A stretch of 64,000 bases of DNA from Ensifer sp. PDNC004 (GCF_016919405.1 NZ_CP070353.1:744001-808000), one strand, 5' to 3'. Counted from the stretch's first letter, positions 46,000 to 55,323 are shown. The notes: generated by a model not told the origin, from the letters alone. Translations and numbers: made by a program.

Positions 46000-47220
46000 A
46001 TGATTCCCTCCCAAGCGCCCGCCTATGTGGGCCCTCCGCCGCGCCATTTTGCGCTTCGCATTGCCTTGCTCTTCTGTGCGCCGCTGATCGTCAACGGCTT
46101 CGCGATGCCGTATTTCCCGATGTGGCTGAGCACGCTGTCGATGAGCGACTTCGAGATCGGCGTTGTTCTGGCGCTGCCGATGTTCGTGCGCGTCATCACG
46201 GCGCCGATCGCCGGCGTCATCGCCGATCGGCTCGGCGAGCGGGCGATCGTGCTGATCTGGTCCGGGTGCCTGTCGCTTGCGACCGCGCTGGTGCTGTTTT
46301 ACTTCCGTGAGTTCTGGCCGGTGCTGGTCATCTACACGCTGCAGTCGGCCGTCTATTCGCCCTATGTGCCGATCGTCGAGGCGATCGCTCTGTCTGGCGT
46401 GCGGCGCTGGGGCTTCGATTATGCCCATATGCGGCTCTGGGGTTCGGTCGCCTTCATCGGCGCGACGATGCTCGGCGGCTGGATGGTCGGCATTTTCGGC
46501 AGCGACATGGTGCTTCCGGCGATGGCGATCGGCTTTGGCCTGACGATCGTCATGGCTTATGCCGCGCCACGGGTCGGCAAGCCGCGGCGGCCGTCGCCGA
46601 TCACGGCCTTGACCGAGCCGCCGCCGAAGTCGCTCCGGCAGCTCGACCTGCAGCTGTTGCTCATCGGGGTGACGCTGGTCAACGCCAGCCACGCGATGCT
46701 CTTTGCCTTCTCGGCGATCTATTGGCAGCACATCGGCTACAGCGGTACCGAGATAGGCCTGCTGTGGAGCGCGGGCGTGGCGGCCGAGGTGACGATGTTC
46801 ATCTTCGCCAAGGCGATCAGCCGCCGTTTCAGTGTCTGGGTGATGATCCTGTCCGGCTGTTTTCTCGCCGTGGTGCGCTGGATCATCTTCCCGATGGATC
46901 TCGGCTTCAGCGGCTATTTCATCCTGCAGTGCTTCCACGCCTTCACCTATGCGATCATGCACACCGGCATGCAGCACAAGCTGGTCGAGCGCGTGGTGGA
47001 ATCGCAGGAAGCGTCGGCCCAGGGGCTCTACTTCTTCTATACCGGCATCTTCACGGCGATCTTCACGTTCCTGTCCGGCTATTTCTACAACTGGTACGGG
47101 GTCAACGGCTTCTATTCCATGTCGGTCGTGGCCTTTGCCGGCTGCTGCTTTGCCGTCACCGCCTGGTATCTTCAGCCCCAGAGGCGAGGCTCCGGCGGGA
47201 AGACGAGCGAGGCCTCGTAG
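46000..47220 (+). CDS. MFS permease (HcaT/PPP-like)
   Basis: A 406-residue permease with twelve predicted membrane helices. The opening LRIALLFCAPLIVNGFAMPYFPMWL and the loop GVIADRLGERAIVL match the nucleoside/phenylpropionate (MFS_1-like, HcaT) branch of the superfamily. Substrate cannot be read. Its last 49 bases overlap the 3' end of the convergent dipeptide epimerase gene (47172-47220), so the C-terminal residues RRGSGGKTSEAS are encoded opposite that gene's end. Start ATG at 46000 follows CAGGTCAG. Confidence 0.85.
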   Translation: MIPSQAPAYVGPPPRHFALRIALLFCAPLIVNGFAMPYFPMWLSTLSMSDFEIGVVLALPMFVRVITAPIAGVIADRLGERAIVLIWSGCLSLATALVLFYFREFWPVLVIYTLQSAVYSPYVPIVEAIALSGVRRWGFDYAHMRLWGSVAFIGATMLGGWMVGIFGSDMVLPAMAIGFGLTIVMAYAAPRVGKPRRPSPITALTEPPPKSLRQLDLQLLLIGVTLVNASHAMLFAFSAIYWQHIGYSGTEIGLLWSAGVAAEVTMFIFAKAISRRFSVWVMILSGCFLAVVRWIIFPMDLGFSGYFILQCFHAFTYAIMHTGMQHKLVERVVESQEASAQGLYFFYTGIFTAIFTFLSGYFYNWYGVNGFYSMSVVAFAGCCFAVTAWYLQPQRRGSGGKTSEAS

Positions 47221-48155
47221 CGCAGGCCAGGTTTACGATCTTCGGCAAGCAGCAGCGGTCCGTCGAGATCGACGAAATCCGCGCCCTGGGCCACCAGGAT
47301 CGCCGGAGCCATCGCAAGCGAACTGCCGACCATGCATCCGACCATGACCTTGAGCCCGAGCGCATCTGCCTGCGCGCGCATGCGCAGCGCCTCGGTCAAC
47401 CCTCCGGTCTTGTCGAGCTTGATGTTGACCGCATCGTAGCGGCCGACGAGGGCTGCGAGGTCCTCGGTCTTATGCACGCTTTCATCGGCGCAGATCGGAA
47501 CGGGGCGGGCGATCGTCGCCAGCGCCTCGTCTCGGCCGGCCGGCAGCGGCTGCTCGATCAGGTCGATCCGTTCCTCGGCGCAGAGCGCGAAGTGATAGGC
47601 GAGGGTCTCGGGCGCCCAGCCTTCGTTGGCGTCGAGGATGATGCGGCTTTCCGGTGCACCGGCGCGCACCGCACGGATCCGGGCAGCATCATCCGCCGTT
47701 CCGACCTTGACCTTGAGGAGCGCGCGGTGGGCGTACTTAGCCGCCTGTTGGCGCATCGCGTCGGGCTCGGCAAGCGAAAGCGTATAAGCCGTGGTCAATG
47801 CTTCCGGTGAAGAAACGCCGGCAAGAACATGGGCCGGTTGGCTTTTCTGCTTTGCTTCCAGGTCCCACAGGGCGCAATCGACGGCGTTGCGGGCAGCGCC
47901 CGGCTTCATCTCGCGCTGCAGGTCCGCACGGTTGAGCCCGGCCTCGATGCGGGTACGGATGGCCGCGATTTCGGCCAGCACCGTGTCGAGCGTTTCGCCG
48001 TAGCGGCCGTAGGGAACGCATTCGCCGGAGCCGGTATGGACGCCGTCGCCTATGCGGCAGGTGACGACGCTTGCCGTCGTCTTGGAGCCGCGCGAGATCG
48101 TAAACGTGCCTGCAATCGGGAAATGTTCCACGGTGGCATCGAGGGAAAGTGACAT
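47172..48155 (-). CDS. Dipeptide epimerase (L-Ala-D/L-Glu epimerase type, enolase superfamily)
   Basis: A 327-residue muconate-lactonizing-subgroup enzyme. The catalytic lysine pair is LLKVKVG near residue 148, metal ligands are IILDANEGW, LIEQPLP and ICADESVH, and the second lysine is NIKLDKTGG near 245; FVDLDGPLLL near the C terminus matches the D-x-D specificity loop of Ala-Glu epimerases. Such enzymes recycle murein peptides. The 3' end overlaps that of the MFS gene by 49 bases. N-terminal ATG 48155 is followed by a typical capping domain. The exact dipeptide preference would need assay. Confidence 0.9.
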   Translation of the reverse strand: MSLSLDATVEHFPIAGTFTISRGSKTTASVVTCRIGDGVHTGSGECVPYGRYGETLDTVLAEIAAIRTRIEAGLNRADLQREMKPGAARNAVDCALWDLEAKQKSQPAHVLAGVSSPEALTTAYTLSLAEPDAMRQQAAKYAHRALLKVKVGTADDAARIRAVRAGAPESRIILDANEGWAPETLAYHFALCAEERIDLIEQPLPAGRDEALATIARPVPICADESVHKTEDLAALVGRYDAVNIKLDKTGGLTEALRMRAQADALGLKVMVGCMVGSSLAMAPAILVAQGADFVDLDGPLLLAEDRKPGLRYEASLVFPPEPRLWG

Positions 48156-48320
48156 GAAAGCGTCTCCGGCAGGTAAACTGTTGGCCCGGCGTCATAGCGC
48201 CGCAACGTTCGGGTGACAGCAAAGGTGCGAGCCGTTATGACGGTGGAAGGATTTACGAATCTTTACACAGTCGTTGCCTCCGGTCGGACGCGCAACGCTC
48301 GCGGTAACACTTTAGGTCTG

Positions 48321-48368
48321 CTGCATGATCTTGTCCTCAAATCTATCGAGATTGGGCAGGTTTTGCAG
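48321..48368. repeat. Imperfect palindrome upstream of mlaE
   Basis: CTGCA (48321-48325) and TGCAG (48364-48368) bound an imperfect 48-bp palindrome whose arms (TCCTCAAATC / GAGATTGGG) also pair partly. The wording resembles a palindrome that recurs between rhizobial genes around a CTGCATG...TGCAG frame; whether this is one of that family needs a genome search. It lies 27 bases before the mlaE start, inside its leader. Confidence 0.4.
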
Positions 48369-48394
48369 GGGCAAATCGGGATAACAGAAGACAC

Positions 48395-49543
48395 GTGTCG
48401 CAAGCCGCCCGCAAGATGACCGCCGATGTCGCGCTGTCCGAGAGTGGCAGCGGGCGAAGCTATGTCTTCACCGGCGCCTGGCGGCACGAGACCGCCGAGG
48501 CGATGGCGGCAAAGCTCGATGGCCTTGCGCGCAACGACGACGGGGCAGCCCAGTTCGATCTGTCCGGCGTGACGGCGATGGATACCGCTGGCGCCTGGAT
48601 CATCCGCCGCTTCATGACCCGGATCGTCGGCCCGTCGCGCGACAACGTCCATTTCGCCGAGGGCGGGCAGCGCTATGTCGAGTTGATCGACGCCCTGCCG
48701 GCGGAGCTGCGTTCTCCGGACAAGGGCGGCGAACGGCTGCCGCTGTTCCAGCGCATCTTCGCCCCGATCGGCGAGGTCATGGCGGCGACGTGGGAAGATA
48801 TCGTCGCGGCGATGTATATTCTGGGCTCCGCGGTGCGCGGCGCGCAGCTGAAGCTTGGACGGCATAGCGGCGTCTCGCCGGCGGCAATCGTTCACCAGAT
48901 CGACCGCATGGGCGTGATGGCGGTTCCGATCATCACGCTGATGTCGTTCCTGATCGGCGCCATCATCGCCCAGCAAGGCGCGTTCCAGCTGCGCTATTTC
49001 GGCGCCGAAGTCTTCGTCGTCGATCTCGTCGGCATCCTGCAGTTGCGTGAAATCGGCGTGCTCCTGACGGCGATCATGATCGCCGGCCGCTCCGGCAGCG
49101 CGATTACCGCCGAAATCGGCTCGATGAAGATGCGCGAAGAGGTGGATGCGCTGAAGGTGATGGGGCTGAGCCCGGTCGGCGTTCTGGTCTTTCCGCGCCT
49201 CGTGGCGCTGACCGTCGCGCTGCCGCTCCTGACGATCATCGCAAACTTCGCAGCTTTGGTCGGCGCGGCGCTCGTCGCCTGGGGCTATTCCGGCATCACG
49301 ATCCCGACCTTCCTTGCCCGCTTGCAGGAAGCCGTCGATTTTTCGTCGGTCGCCGCCGGCATGATCAAGGCGCCGTTCATGGCGCTGATCATCGGCGTCG
49401 TGGCCGCCGTCGAGGGCTTGAAGGTGGGCGGCAGCGCGGAGTCGCTCGGCCGCCACGTGACGTCTTCCGTGGTCAAGTCGATCTTCGTCGTGATCCTGAT
49501 CGACGGGCTGTTCGCCATGTTCTACGCGGCCATTGATTTCTGA
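48395..49543 (+). CDS. MlaE-type ABC permease with N-terminal STAS-like domain
   Basis: Inner-membrane permease of the MCE-type lipid transporter that moves phospholipids between the outer and inner membranes. The 382-residue protein has a soluble N-terminal STAS-like part (about 20-110; VTAMDTAGAWIIRRF) fused to the MlaE permease with six helices, including GRSGSAITAEIGSMKMREEVDALKVMG split over the conserved cytoplasmic loop. Fusion with STAS replaces separate MlaB. Start is a GTG at 48395; an internal ATG at 48416 lacks a ribosome site. First gene of a four-gene operon with mlaF, mlaD and a lipoprotein. Confidence 0.93.
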   Translation: MSQAARKMTADVALSESGSGRSYVFTGAWRHETAEAMAAKLDGLARNDDGAAQFDLSGVTAMDTAGAWIIRRFMTRIVGPSRDNVHFAEGGQRYVELIDALPAELRSPDKGGERLPLFQRIFAPIGEVMAATWEDIVAAMYILGSAVRGAQLKLGRHSGVSPAAIVHQIDRMGVMAVPIITLMSFLIGAIIAQQGAFQLRYFGAEVFVVDLVGILQLREIGVLLTAIMIAGRSGSAITAEIGSMKMREEVDALKVMGLSPVGVLVFPRLVALTVALPLLTIIANFAALVGAALVAWGYSGITIPTFLARLQEAVDFSSVAAGMIKAPFMALIIGVVAAVEGLKVGGSAESLGRHVTSSVVKSIFVVILIDGLFAMFYAAIDF

Positions 49544-49556
49544 TGCGGAGAACAGC

Positions 49557-50375
49557 GTGAACCCAGTCGAAAAGAGGCACGAGGAATACCAGCCGACCGA
49601 GGCGAACGAGCGGGAATCGGTGCTTTCCGTTCGCGACCTGACGGTCGGTTTCGGGTCCAACATCGTGCTCGACAAGCTGAACCTCGAGATCTACCGCGGC
49701 GAAATCCTCGGCTTCGTCGGAGCGTCGGGCACGGGCAAATCGGTGCTGATGCGCACCGTTCTGAGGCTGCTTGCGAAGCGGTCCGGCAAGATCGAAATCC
49801 TCGGCGCGGACTACGACAATATCACCGAGGGCGAGCGCATCGCGCTCGACATGCGGCTTGGCGTTCTGTTCCAGCACGGGGCGCTGTTTTCGGCGCTGAC
49901 GGTGCGCGAGAACATCCAGGTGCCGATGCGCGAATATCTCGACCTGCCGCAGAGCCTGATGGACGAGCTGGCGCGGGTGAAGATCGAGTTGGTCGGTCTT
50001 GCACCGGAGGCGGCGGAAAAGTACCCGTCCGAGCTTTCCGGCGGCATGATCAAGCGCGCGGCACTTGCGCGCGCACTGGCGCTCGATCCGGACCTGGTCT
50101 TCCTCGACGAGCCGACTTCGGGGCTCGATCCGATCGGGGCGGCCGAGTTCGACGAGTTGATCGCCAAGCTGCGCGACACGCTGGGATTGACCGTGTATAT
50201 GGTGACTCACGACCTCGACAGCCTCTTTTCGGTCTGCGACCGGATCGCGGTTCTCGGCAACAAGAAGGTTCTGGTCGAAGGCACGGTTGAAGACATGCTC
50301 GCCTGCGACGATCCGTGGGTGCAGTCCTATTTCCGTGGCAAGCGGGCACGATCGATCGTTCGCCACGATCAATGA
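49557..50375 (+). CDS. MlaF-type ABC transporter ATP-binding protein
   Basis: ATPase of the MCE lipid transporter. The 272-residue protein has Walker A GASGTGKS near residue 56, signature LSGGMIKRAALARAL, Walker B LVFLDEPTSGLDP and the switch histidine VTHDL. The SGGMxKR signature is specific to the Mla/MCE group. The GTG at 49557 has GGAG 7 bases upstream, 13 bases after mlaE; a TTG at 49533 inside mlaE is less likely. It drives lipid movement with the upstream permease. Confidence 0.94.
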   Translation: MNPVEKRHEEYQPTEANERESVLSVRDLTVGFGSNIVLDKLNLEIYRGEILGFVGASGTGKSVLMRTVLRLLAKRSGKIEILGADYDNITEGERIALDMRLGVLFQHGALFSALTVRENIQVPMREYLDLPQSLMDELARVKIELVGLAPEAAEKYPSELSGGMIKRAALARALALDPDLVFLDEPTSGLDPIGAAEFDELIAKLRDTLGLTVYMVTHDLDSLFSVCDRIAVLGNKKVLVEGTVEDMLACDDPWVQSYFRGKRARSIVRHDQ

Positions 50376-50552
50376 CCGGAGCATCCGGCGTCAGGCGAAC
50401 GGCCTGAAGCGGGTATGATCCGGAAACAAATGTTGGAGCCTTGCGCGATGCGTTCGTTGGACGCATGGCGCTCCGCTAGGTGCGGTTTTGACGCCCAGGT
50501 GTCGAGATCGAAGGAAGAGCCGGTGAAGCGGCCACGAAGGTAGTCGGTACGA

Positions 50553-51923
50553 ATGGAAACGAAAGCGAACTACGCCATTGTCGGTTTCTTCACGGTGTTC
50601 GTGGTCGCGGCCGCATTCGGCTTCGTCTACTGGATGTCGCAGTATGGCCGAAGCGGCGAGATGATCGAGCTGGTGGTCAATATTCCGGGGTCGGCCAACG
50701 GCCTTTCGGTCGGCTCTCCGGTGCGCTTCAACGGCATTCCCGTCGGCACGGTTCGCAACCTCGCGATCGATGCCAACGACCCGCGCTATTCGATCGCGCT
50801 GACCGAGGTTTCGGTCGATGCGCCGGTGCTGAAGTCGACCAAGGCGACGCTCGAAGTGCAGGGCCTGACGGGCGCTGCCTATATCGAGCTTAGCGGCGGT
50901 CACAAGGGCGACGAGAACATCCTGAAGACCGCGATCGAAAAGGGCACCCAGGCCCGGATCCTTGCGGACCAGTCGAGCGTCACCAGCCTGCTCGCTACGG
51001 CCGACCAGATCATGGATCGCGCCAACAGCGCCATCACCGACATCCAGGGCTTCGTGACCGACGTGCGCGGTCCGCTCACCAAGACGATCGGCAATGCCGA
51101 GAAGTTTTCCGACGCGCTTGCGAACAATTCCGGCGCTATCGACGATTTCCTCAAAAGCGTGACGGAACTCTCCGGCTCTGTCAGCGCGGCATCCAAGAAG
51201 CTCGACTCGACCCTCGAAACGGCCGAGACGCTCGTGAAGTCGGTGGATCCCAAGAAGATCGACCGCATCGTCTCGAACGTCGAGCAGATCAGCAACGACC
51301 TGAAGCAGGCTTCGGGCGGCGTTTCCGAGACCATCGCGGCTTTCCGGCAGACCGTCGAAACCTACGAGCAGTTCGGAAAGAACGCTCAGAAGACGCTGGA
51401 GCGGGTCGATACGCTGGTCGCTTCGGTCGACAAGCAGAAGGTGGAACTCGTCGTCAACGACATCACCGCGGCGACCGCCGACGCCCGCAAGACGGTCGCC
51501 AACATCTCGCAGTTCGCCGCGAAGATCACGGCGCGCCAGCAGGACATCGACCGCACGATCACCGACGTTACGCAGCTTGCGAGCAAGCTGAACGCTTCGG
51601 CCAACCGCGTCGACAGCATTCTCGTCAAGGTCGACGGCTTCCTCGGCGACGCCGACGCGCCTTCGCTTTCGGCCGATGCTCGCGCGACGCTCGAGTCCTT
51701 CCGCAAGATGGCAGACAATCTGAACGCGCAGATCGGGCCGATCGCCGACAACCTTCGTCGCTTCTCGGGCTCGGGCCTGCGCGACGTCGAGGCGCTCGTC
51801 ACCGACACGCGCCGCACGGTGCAGAGCCTGGAGAACACGATCTCCACGTTCGACAAGGATCCGCAGCGTCTTCTCTTTGGCGGCGAGACGGTAAAGCAAT
51901 ATGATGGCCGCACCCGACGCTGA
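50553..51923 (+). CDS. MlaD-type MCE-domain substrate-binding protein
   Basis: A 456-residue protein anchored by one N-terminal helix (about 7-28, YAIVGFFTVFVVAAAFGFVYW) with an MCE domain at about 40-120 (LSVGSPVRFNGIPVGTV) and a long helical C-terminal region full of heptads that probably forms a periplasmic tube or coil. MCE domains form hexameric rings carrying lipids across the periplasm. The C-terminal region is longer than in E. coli MlaD, as usual in alphaproteobacteria. Separated from mlaF by 177 bases without a terminator. Confidence 0.93.
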   Translation: METKANYAIVGFFTVFVVAAAFGFVYWMSQYGRSGEMIELVVNIPGSANGLSVGSPVRFNGIPVGTVRNLAIDANDPRYSIALTEVSVDAPVLKSTKATLEVQGLTGAAYIELSGGHKGDENILKTAIEKGTQARILADQSSVTSLLATADQIMDRANSAITDIQGFVTDVRGPLTKTIGNAEKFSDALANNSGAIDDFLKSVTELSGSVSAASKKLDSTLETAETLVKSVDPKKIDRIVSNVEQISNDLKQASGGVSETIAAFRQTVETYEQFGKNAQKTLERVDTLVASVDKQKVELVVNDITAATADARKTVANISQFAAKITARQQDIDRTITDVTQLASKLNASANRVDSILVKVDGFLGDADAPSLSADARATLESFRKMADNLNAQIGPIADNLRRFSGSGLRDVEALVTDTRRTVQSLENTISTFDKDPQRLLFGGETVKQYDGRTRR

Positions 51924-52009
51924 GTCGGTGGGCACAGCCGGCGTGGGGCCGGGTGGTGTGTTTCGATCCGGAATGCGCCGAAGTTGTGTGGGACAAAGGT
52001 AACGGCAGT

Positions 52010-52624
52010 ATGAGTTTTCCAGGGCTGGTGGGCGTGCGAGTGACGGGAGCGTGGCGCTCCGCCCTGATTTTCATGCTGGCAGCGGGCCTTGCCGGCTGCG
52101 GTACCAAAGCGGTCAATGACACCTACAGTCTTTCGGCAAGGCCGGCCGTCGAAGGTCGTGCAGCCACGGGCAAGCAGATCCTCGTGCCGGAGCCGACGGC
52201 TCTGAAGGCGCTCGACAGCGATCAGGTGGTCATCCGCCTATCCGGGGCCGAGCTGCAATATCTCGCCAAGGCGCAGTGGAGCGATCGCCTGCCGAAGCTG
52301 GTGCAGTCGAAGCTCGTCCAGGCCTTCGAGGACACGGGCAAGGTCGGCGGTGTCGGCAAGCCCGGCCAGGGCCTGGCAATCGATTACCAGGTCATCACCG
52401 AAATCCGCGCCTTCGAGATTTCGACCGAAGGCACCGACGTGGCCAATGTCGAAATCTTCGCCAAGATCCTGAACGACCGCAACGGCACAGTGCGGGCGGC
52501 GAAGGCGTTTCGCGCCACGGCCGCAGTCAAGGGCACGGGCAACACGGCCTTCATCAAGGCCATGGATCAGGCCTTCGCCAATGTTTCGGCAGAAATCGTC
52601 AGCTGGACGCTCGGCTCCATCTGA
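52010..52624 (+). CDS. ABC-type transport auxiliary lipoprotein of the Mla system
   Basis: A 204-residue lipoprotein. A short N-terminal helix ends in the lipobox LAGC (cysteine at about residue 24), then a domain of the ABC-transport auxiliary (PqiC/YmbA-like) family: DTYSLSARPAVEG, a central VIRLSGAELQYLAKAQWSDRLP motif and the long strand VANVEIFAKILN. It would dock the MCE complex at the outer membrane. The ATG at 52010 is preceded by AAAGGTAA; an upstream start at 51953 adds a peptide that would block lipoprotein export. Confidence 0.88.
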   Translation: MSFPGLVGVRVTGAWRSALIFMLAAGLAGCGTKAVNDTYSLSARPAVEGRAATGKQILVPEPTALKALDSDQVVIRLSGAELQYLAKAQWSDRLPKLVQSKLVQAFEDTGKVGGVGKPGQGLAIDYQVITEIRAFEISTEGTDVANVEIFAKILNDRNGTVRAAKAFRATAAVKGTGNTAFIKAMDQAFANVSAEIVSWTLGSI

Positions 52625-52640
52625 GGAACCGAGGACGCTT

Positions 52641-52913
52641 CTATCTTGCGGTGACCGTCTCGATCCGGTTGATCACTTCCGCGACGCCTTGCACCTGTTT
52701 TGCCGCCTCTTCGGCGCGGAAAACTTCGCCTTCGGTCGCCACGAAACCGGCAAGCACAATGGTGTTGCCTTTGGCGGTAACAGTGACATCGGCTGCATCG
52801 AGGCCGGGCGTGACCGCCAGGAGATGGGCGACGCGGCGCTCCAGTTCGGCCGGGTGATCGGCCACCTGCCGCTCCGGTTCATCGCCGTAAAATGTCCGTT
52901 TCTTGAAGATCAT
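52641..52913 (-). CDS. BON-domain protein
   Basis: A 90-residue protein consisting of one BON domain (LERRVAHLLAVTPGLDAADV to VINRIETVTAR), a fold that binds phospholipids or other surfaces. It has no signal peptide, so it is cytoplasmic or exported by another route. ATG at 52913 is chosen (GAGG 8 bases upstream); a GTG at 52922 is in frame. Convergent with the Mla lipoprotein gene, 16 bases between stops. A link to the lipid transporter next door is tempting but unproven. Confidence 0.8.
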   Translation of the reverse strand: MIFKKRTFYGDEPERQVADHPAELERRVAHLLAVTPGLDAADVTVTAKGNTIVLAGFVATEGEVFRAEEAAKQVQGVAEVINRIETVTAR

Positions 52914-53066
52914 TGTTTTCACCTCGCTCGACGAAGGTGAAACGCCTGATAGCGGGCTTTGTTCGCCTGTTTCATTCGAAACAGCGGGGTGGGACTGATC
53001 CGTGCGATGGCTCGTTTCAGGCGACGGGCGGCTCCGTCGCGGTTAAGTCACACGGGGATATACAAA

Positions 53067-53243
53067 ATGCGCGGTTCTTGCTTCGCCATGGCTCTGGCGA
53101 CGACGATGGCATTTGCCTTGGCCATACCGGCAAAGGCGGCGAACTACAGCTACGGCTGCAAGCCGAGCTGCGTCATCAAGACCGAACGGGCCTATGGCGC
53201 CGACGGCAAGCTTTTCTGGAAGAAGGTGCGGATCTGCAAGTGA
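53067..53243 (+). CDS. Small exported protein with three cysteines
   Basis: A 58-residue protein with a signal peptide (about 1-23, ending PAKA) and a basic 35-residue mature part containing CKPSC and a final Cys near the end, plus YSYG and KLFWKK. Two of the cysteines are close and could form a disulfide. Unrecognised; small Cys-containing secreted peptides are common in rhizobia. The ribosome site (GGGGAT) is weak and 9 bases away, so the start could be upstream at 52959, although that would place the signal peptide inside the protein. Confidence 0.55.
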   Translation: MRGSCFAMALATTMAFALAIPAKAANYSYGCKPSCVIKTERAYGADGKLFWKKVRICK

Positions 53244-53329
53244 CGTCAGGGAAGGTCCAAAGATCTTCGTTCGGAACGACCGTGGTCAGTAAGCCACTCA
53301 TAGGTTCGGACACGCTGCGAATGGTCCGG

Positions 53330-53364
53330 AGAGAAGCGCGTCTGCGCGGTGCGAGCGCTTCTCT
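53330..53364. terminator. Terminator-type hairpin between the small secreted protein gene and hemF
   Basis: AGAGAAGCGC (53330-53339) pairs perfectly with GCGCTTCTCT (53355-53364) around a 15-base loop. T content after the stem is low on both strands, but its place between convergent genes suggests transcription ends here. Confidence 0.55.
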
Positions 53365-53388
53365 CATTCTGTGTGATGCCGTTGAGCC

Positions 53389-54300
53389 TTACGGCCAGCG
53401 CACGACCGGGGGCAGGGACGACAGGATGGACTCGACATTGCCGCCGGTCTTCAAGCCGAAGATGGTGCCGCGGTCGTAGAGCAGGTTGAACTCGACATAG
53501 CGGCCGCGGCGTACCAGCTGTTCGTCGCGGTCGTCCTCGGTCCAGGGTGTGTTGAAGTTGGTGCGGACGATCTTCGGATAGACGATGGCGAACGCCTTGC
53601 CGACATCACGGGTGAAGGCGAAGTCGGCGTTCCAGCCGCCTTGCTCTTCCGGGGAGTGCAGCCAGTCGTAGAAGATGCCGCCGGTCCCGCGCGCCTCGTT
53701 GCGATGCGGCAGGAAGAAGTAGTCGTCGCACCACTTCTTGAACTTGGCATGATCGGCGACGGCATGGCGCCCGCAGGTGATCTCCATCGCGCGGTGGAAG
53801 AGCTGGGTATCGGGATCCGTCATGACGCGACGGCGATCGAGCACCGGGGTGAGGTCGGCGCCGCCACCGAACCAGTTGCTGGTCGTCACGACCATGCGGG
53901 TGTTCATGTGAACCGCCGGCACGTTGGGATTGACCGGATGGGCGATCAGCGAAATGCCCGAAGCCCAGAAGCGGGGATCTTCGGCAGCACCCGGGATCTG
54001 GCTGCGGAATTCGGGCGAGAATTCGCCGTAGACGGTCGAGGTGTGCACGCCGACCTTTTCGAAGACGCGGCCTTCCATCATCGACATGCGGCCACCGCCG
54101 CCCTTGCCGTCTTCACGGCTCCAGTCCTTGGCGACGAAGCGGCCGGGGGCGCGATCGGACAGCGGCCCGGTCAGCTCGTCTTCAACCGCCTCGAAGGCGG
54201 CGCAGATGGTGTCGCGCAGCCCCTCGAACCATGCACGCGCCTCCGCCTTCCTGTCTTCGATGTCTGCGGGGAGCCCCTGGGGTAGCTGCGGTCGTTCCAT
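53389..54300 (-). CDS. hemF: Oxygen-dependent coproporphyrinogen III oxidase
   Basis: Converts coproporphyrinogen III to protoporphyrinogen IX with molecular oxygen in heme synthesis. The 303-residue protein has the family length and motifs: [39 protein letters not shown], the histidine/aspartate stretch [18 protein letters not shown] and [16 protein letters not shown]. The ATG at 54300 (MERPQLPQ) is chosen; an upstream start at 54363 adds 21 residues not seen in HemF. No FNR-type palindrome was found in the 200 bases upstream. Confidence 0.96.
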   Translation of the reverse strand: MERPQLPQGLPADIEDRKAEARAWFEGLRDTICAAFEAVEDELTGPLSDRAPGRFVAKDWSREDGKGGGGRMSMMEGRVFEKVGVHTSTVYGEFSPEFRSQIPGAAEDPRFWASGISLIAHPVNPNVPAVHMNTRMVVTTSNWFGGGADLTPVLDRRRVMTDPDTQLFHRAMEITCGRHAVADHAKFKKWCDDYFFLPHRNEARGTGGIFYDWLHSPEEQGGWNADFAFTRDVGKAFAIVYPKIVRTNFNTPWTEDDRDEQLVRRGRYVEFNLLYDRGTIFGLKTGGNVESILSSLPPVVRWP

Positions 54301-54509
54301 GAAATTACGTCCTGTTGGCGGGATATCCCGATGAAATACCGCCGATTCGAGTGAAGTCGTCACAGTTCACACTTTGGCGCTGATGGCAACGGCGGTCCAG
54401 CCGCCTCGGCCACTCTGTCGCGGCGCGTCCTTGGCCTAGCGAAACCGCCGCACAAAGCTCTGGCAAAGGCTGGCTTGCCTCACTATCTTACAATCCAGAG
54501 GTATAGCCC

Positions 54510-54770
54510 ATGGCAAGAATACCTGCAGGCCCGCCGCTCGATGGATTGCGGCGGCAGATCGCCCGGCATCGCCGGGACAATCCGACACGAGGCGATGGCC
54601 TTTTCGTGCGGGAAACCTTTCGGCTCGATCGCAGTGCTGCCCGCGCGAAGGCCCGGGAATGGTTCGACACCTGGCCGAAGGCCGCCTACTGGACCGAAGT
54701 GGAAAGCTGGCGACAGCTCGACGGCGACGAGATCGAGTTTACGATGCGCCGCCTGCCGAGCGCGGATTGA
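54510..54770 (+). CDS. Conserved-looking hypothetical protein (86 residues)
   Basis: An 86-residue soluble, Arg-rich protein with a compact pattern of aromatic and charged residues: LFVRETFRLDRSAARAKAREW, then DTWPKAAYWTEVESWRQLDGD and EIEFTMRRLPS. No family is recognised and no membrane or signal segment is present. Start ATG 54510 has AGAGG 9 bases upstream. Codon use matches its neighbours, and the predicted alpha-beta pattern is credible, so I regard it as real. Convergent with soxR. Confidence 0.6.
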   Translation: MARIPAGPPLDGLRRQIARHRRDNPTRGDGLFVRETFRLDRSAARAKAREWFDTWPKAAYWTEVESWRQLDGDEIEFTMRRLPSAD

Positions 54771-54844
54771 TCCGTCGCCCTGCCGCTTTTTCAGTGATCA
54801 CCAGTCTCGTCGACAAACGCGGCAGATTTCCACCGTCCCGGCGC

Positions 54845-55315
54845 TCAAGGGCGGCCGTCTTCATCCATGAGCCGCGGCCCGGCACCCTCCATAGACAGCA
54901 CGTCGTGCGGATTGCGCAGCGGACACTCACGCAAGGACAGGCAGCCGCAGCCGATACAGCCCGTCAGGTGGTCACGCAAGGCCATGAGGTTGGCGATGCG
55001 TTCGTTCAGCTGTTCGCGCCAGGTTTCGGACAATCTGCCCCAATCCTCGACCGTCAGCGGACGATCGTCCGGCAGCACCGACAATGCGTCCTGGATTTCC
55101 GACAGGGGAATGCCGGTGCGCTGCGCCACCTTGATGACGGCGACGCGCCTGAGCACGCCGCGCGGATAGCGGCGCTGGTTGCCGCGGGTGCGGTTGCTGC
55201 GGATGAGGCCCTTGGCCTCGTAGAAATGCAGGGTGGAGACGGCGACGCCGCTGCGCTCCGCCACTTCGCCCACGGTCAGTTCGCGGCGTAATTCGCTTTG
55301 CTTCACAATCGTCAT
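54845..55315 (-). CDS. soxR: SoxR redox-sensing transcriptional regulator (MerR family)
   Basis: A 156-residue MerR-type activator that senses superoxide or redox-active compounds through a [2Fe-2S] cluster. The winged helix [20 protein letters not shown] opens the protein, and the cluster ligands read [12 protein letters not shown] (CxxCxCxxxxxC) near residue 125, matching SoxR exactly. Start ATG 55315. The gene is divergent from a flavin reductase and shares with it a promoter bearing a SoxR box, so it likely controls itself and that gene. Non-enteric SoxR proteins commonly respond to redox-cycling metabolites rather than superoxide. Confidence 0.95.
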   Translation of the reverse strand: MTIVKQSELRRELTVGEVAERSGVAVSTLHFYEAKGLIRSNRTRGNQRRYPRGVLRRVAVIKVAQRTGIPLSEIQDALSVLPDDRPLTVEDWGRLSETWREQLNERIANLMALRDHLTGCIGCGCLSLRECPLRNPHDVLSMEGAGPRLMDEDGRP

Positions 55316-55323
55316 GACGGCTA

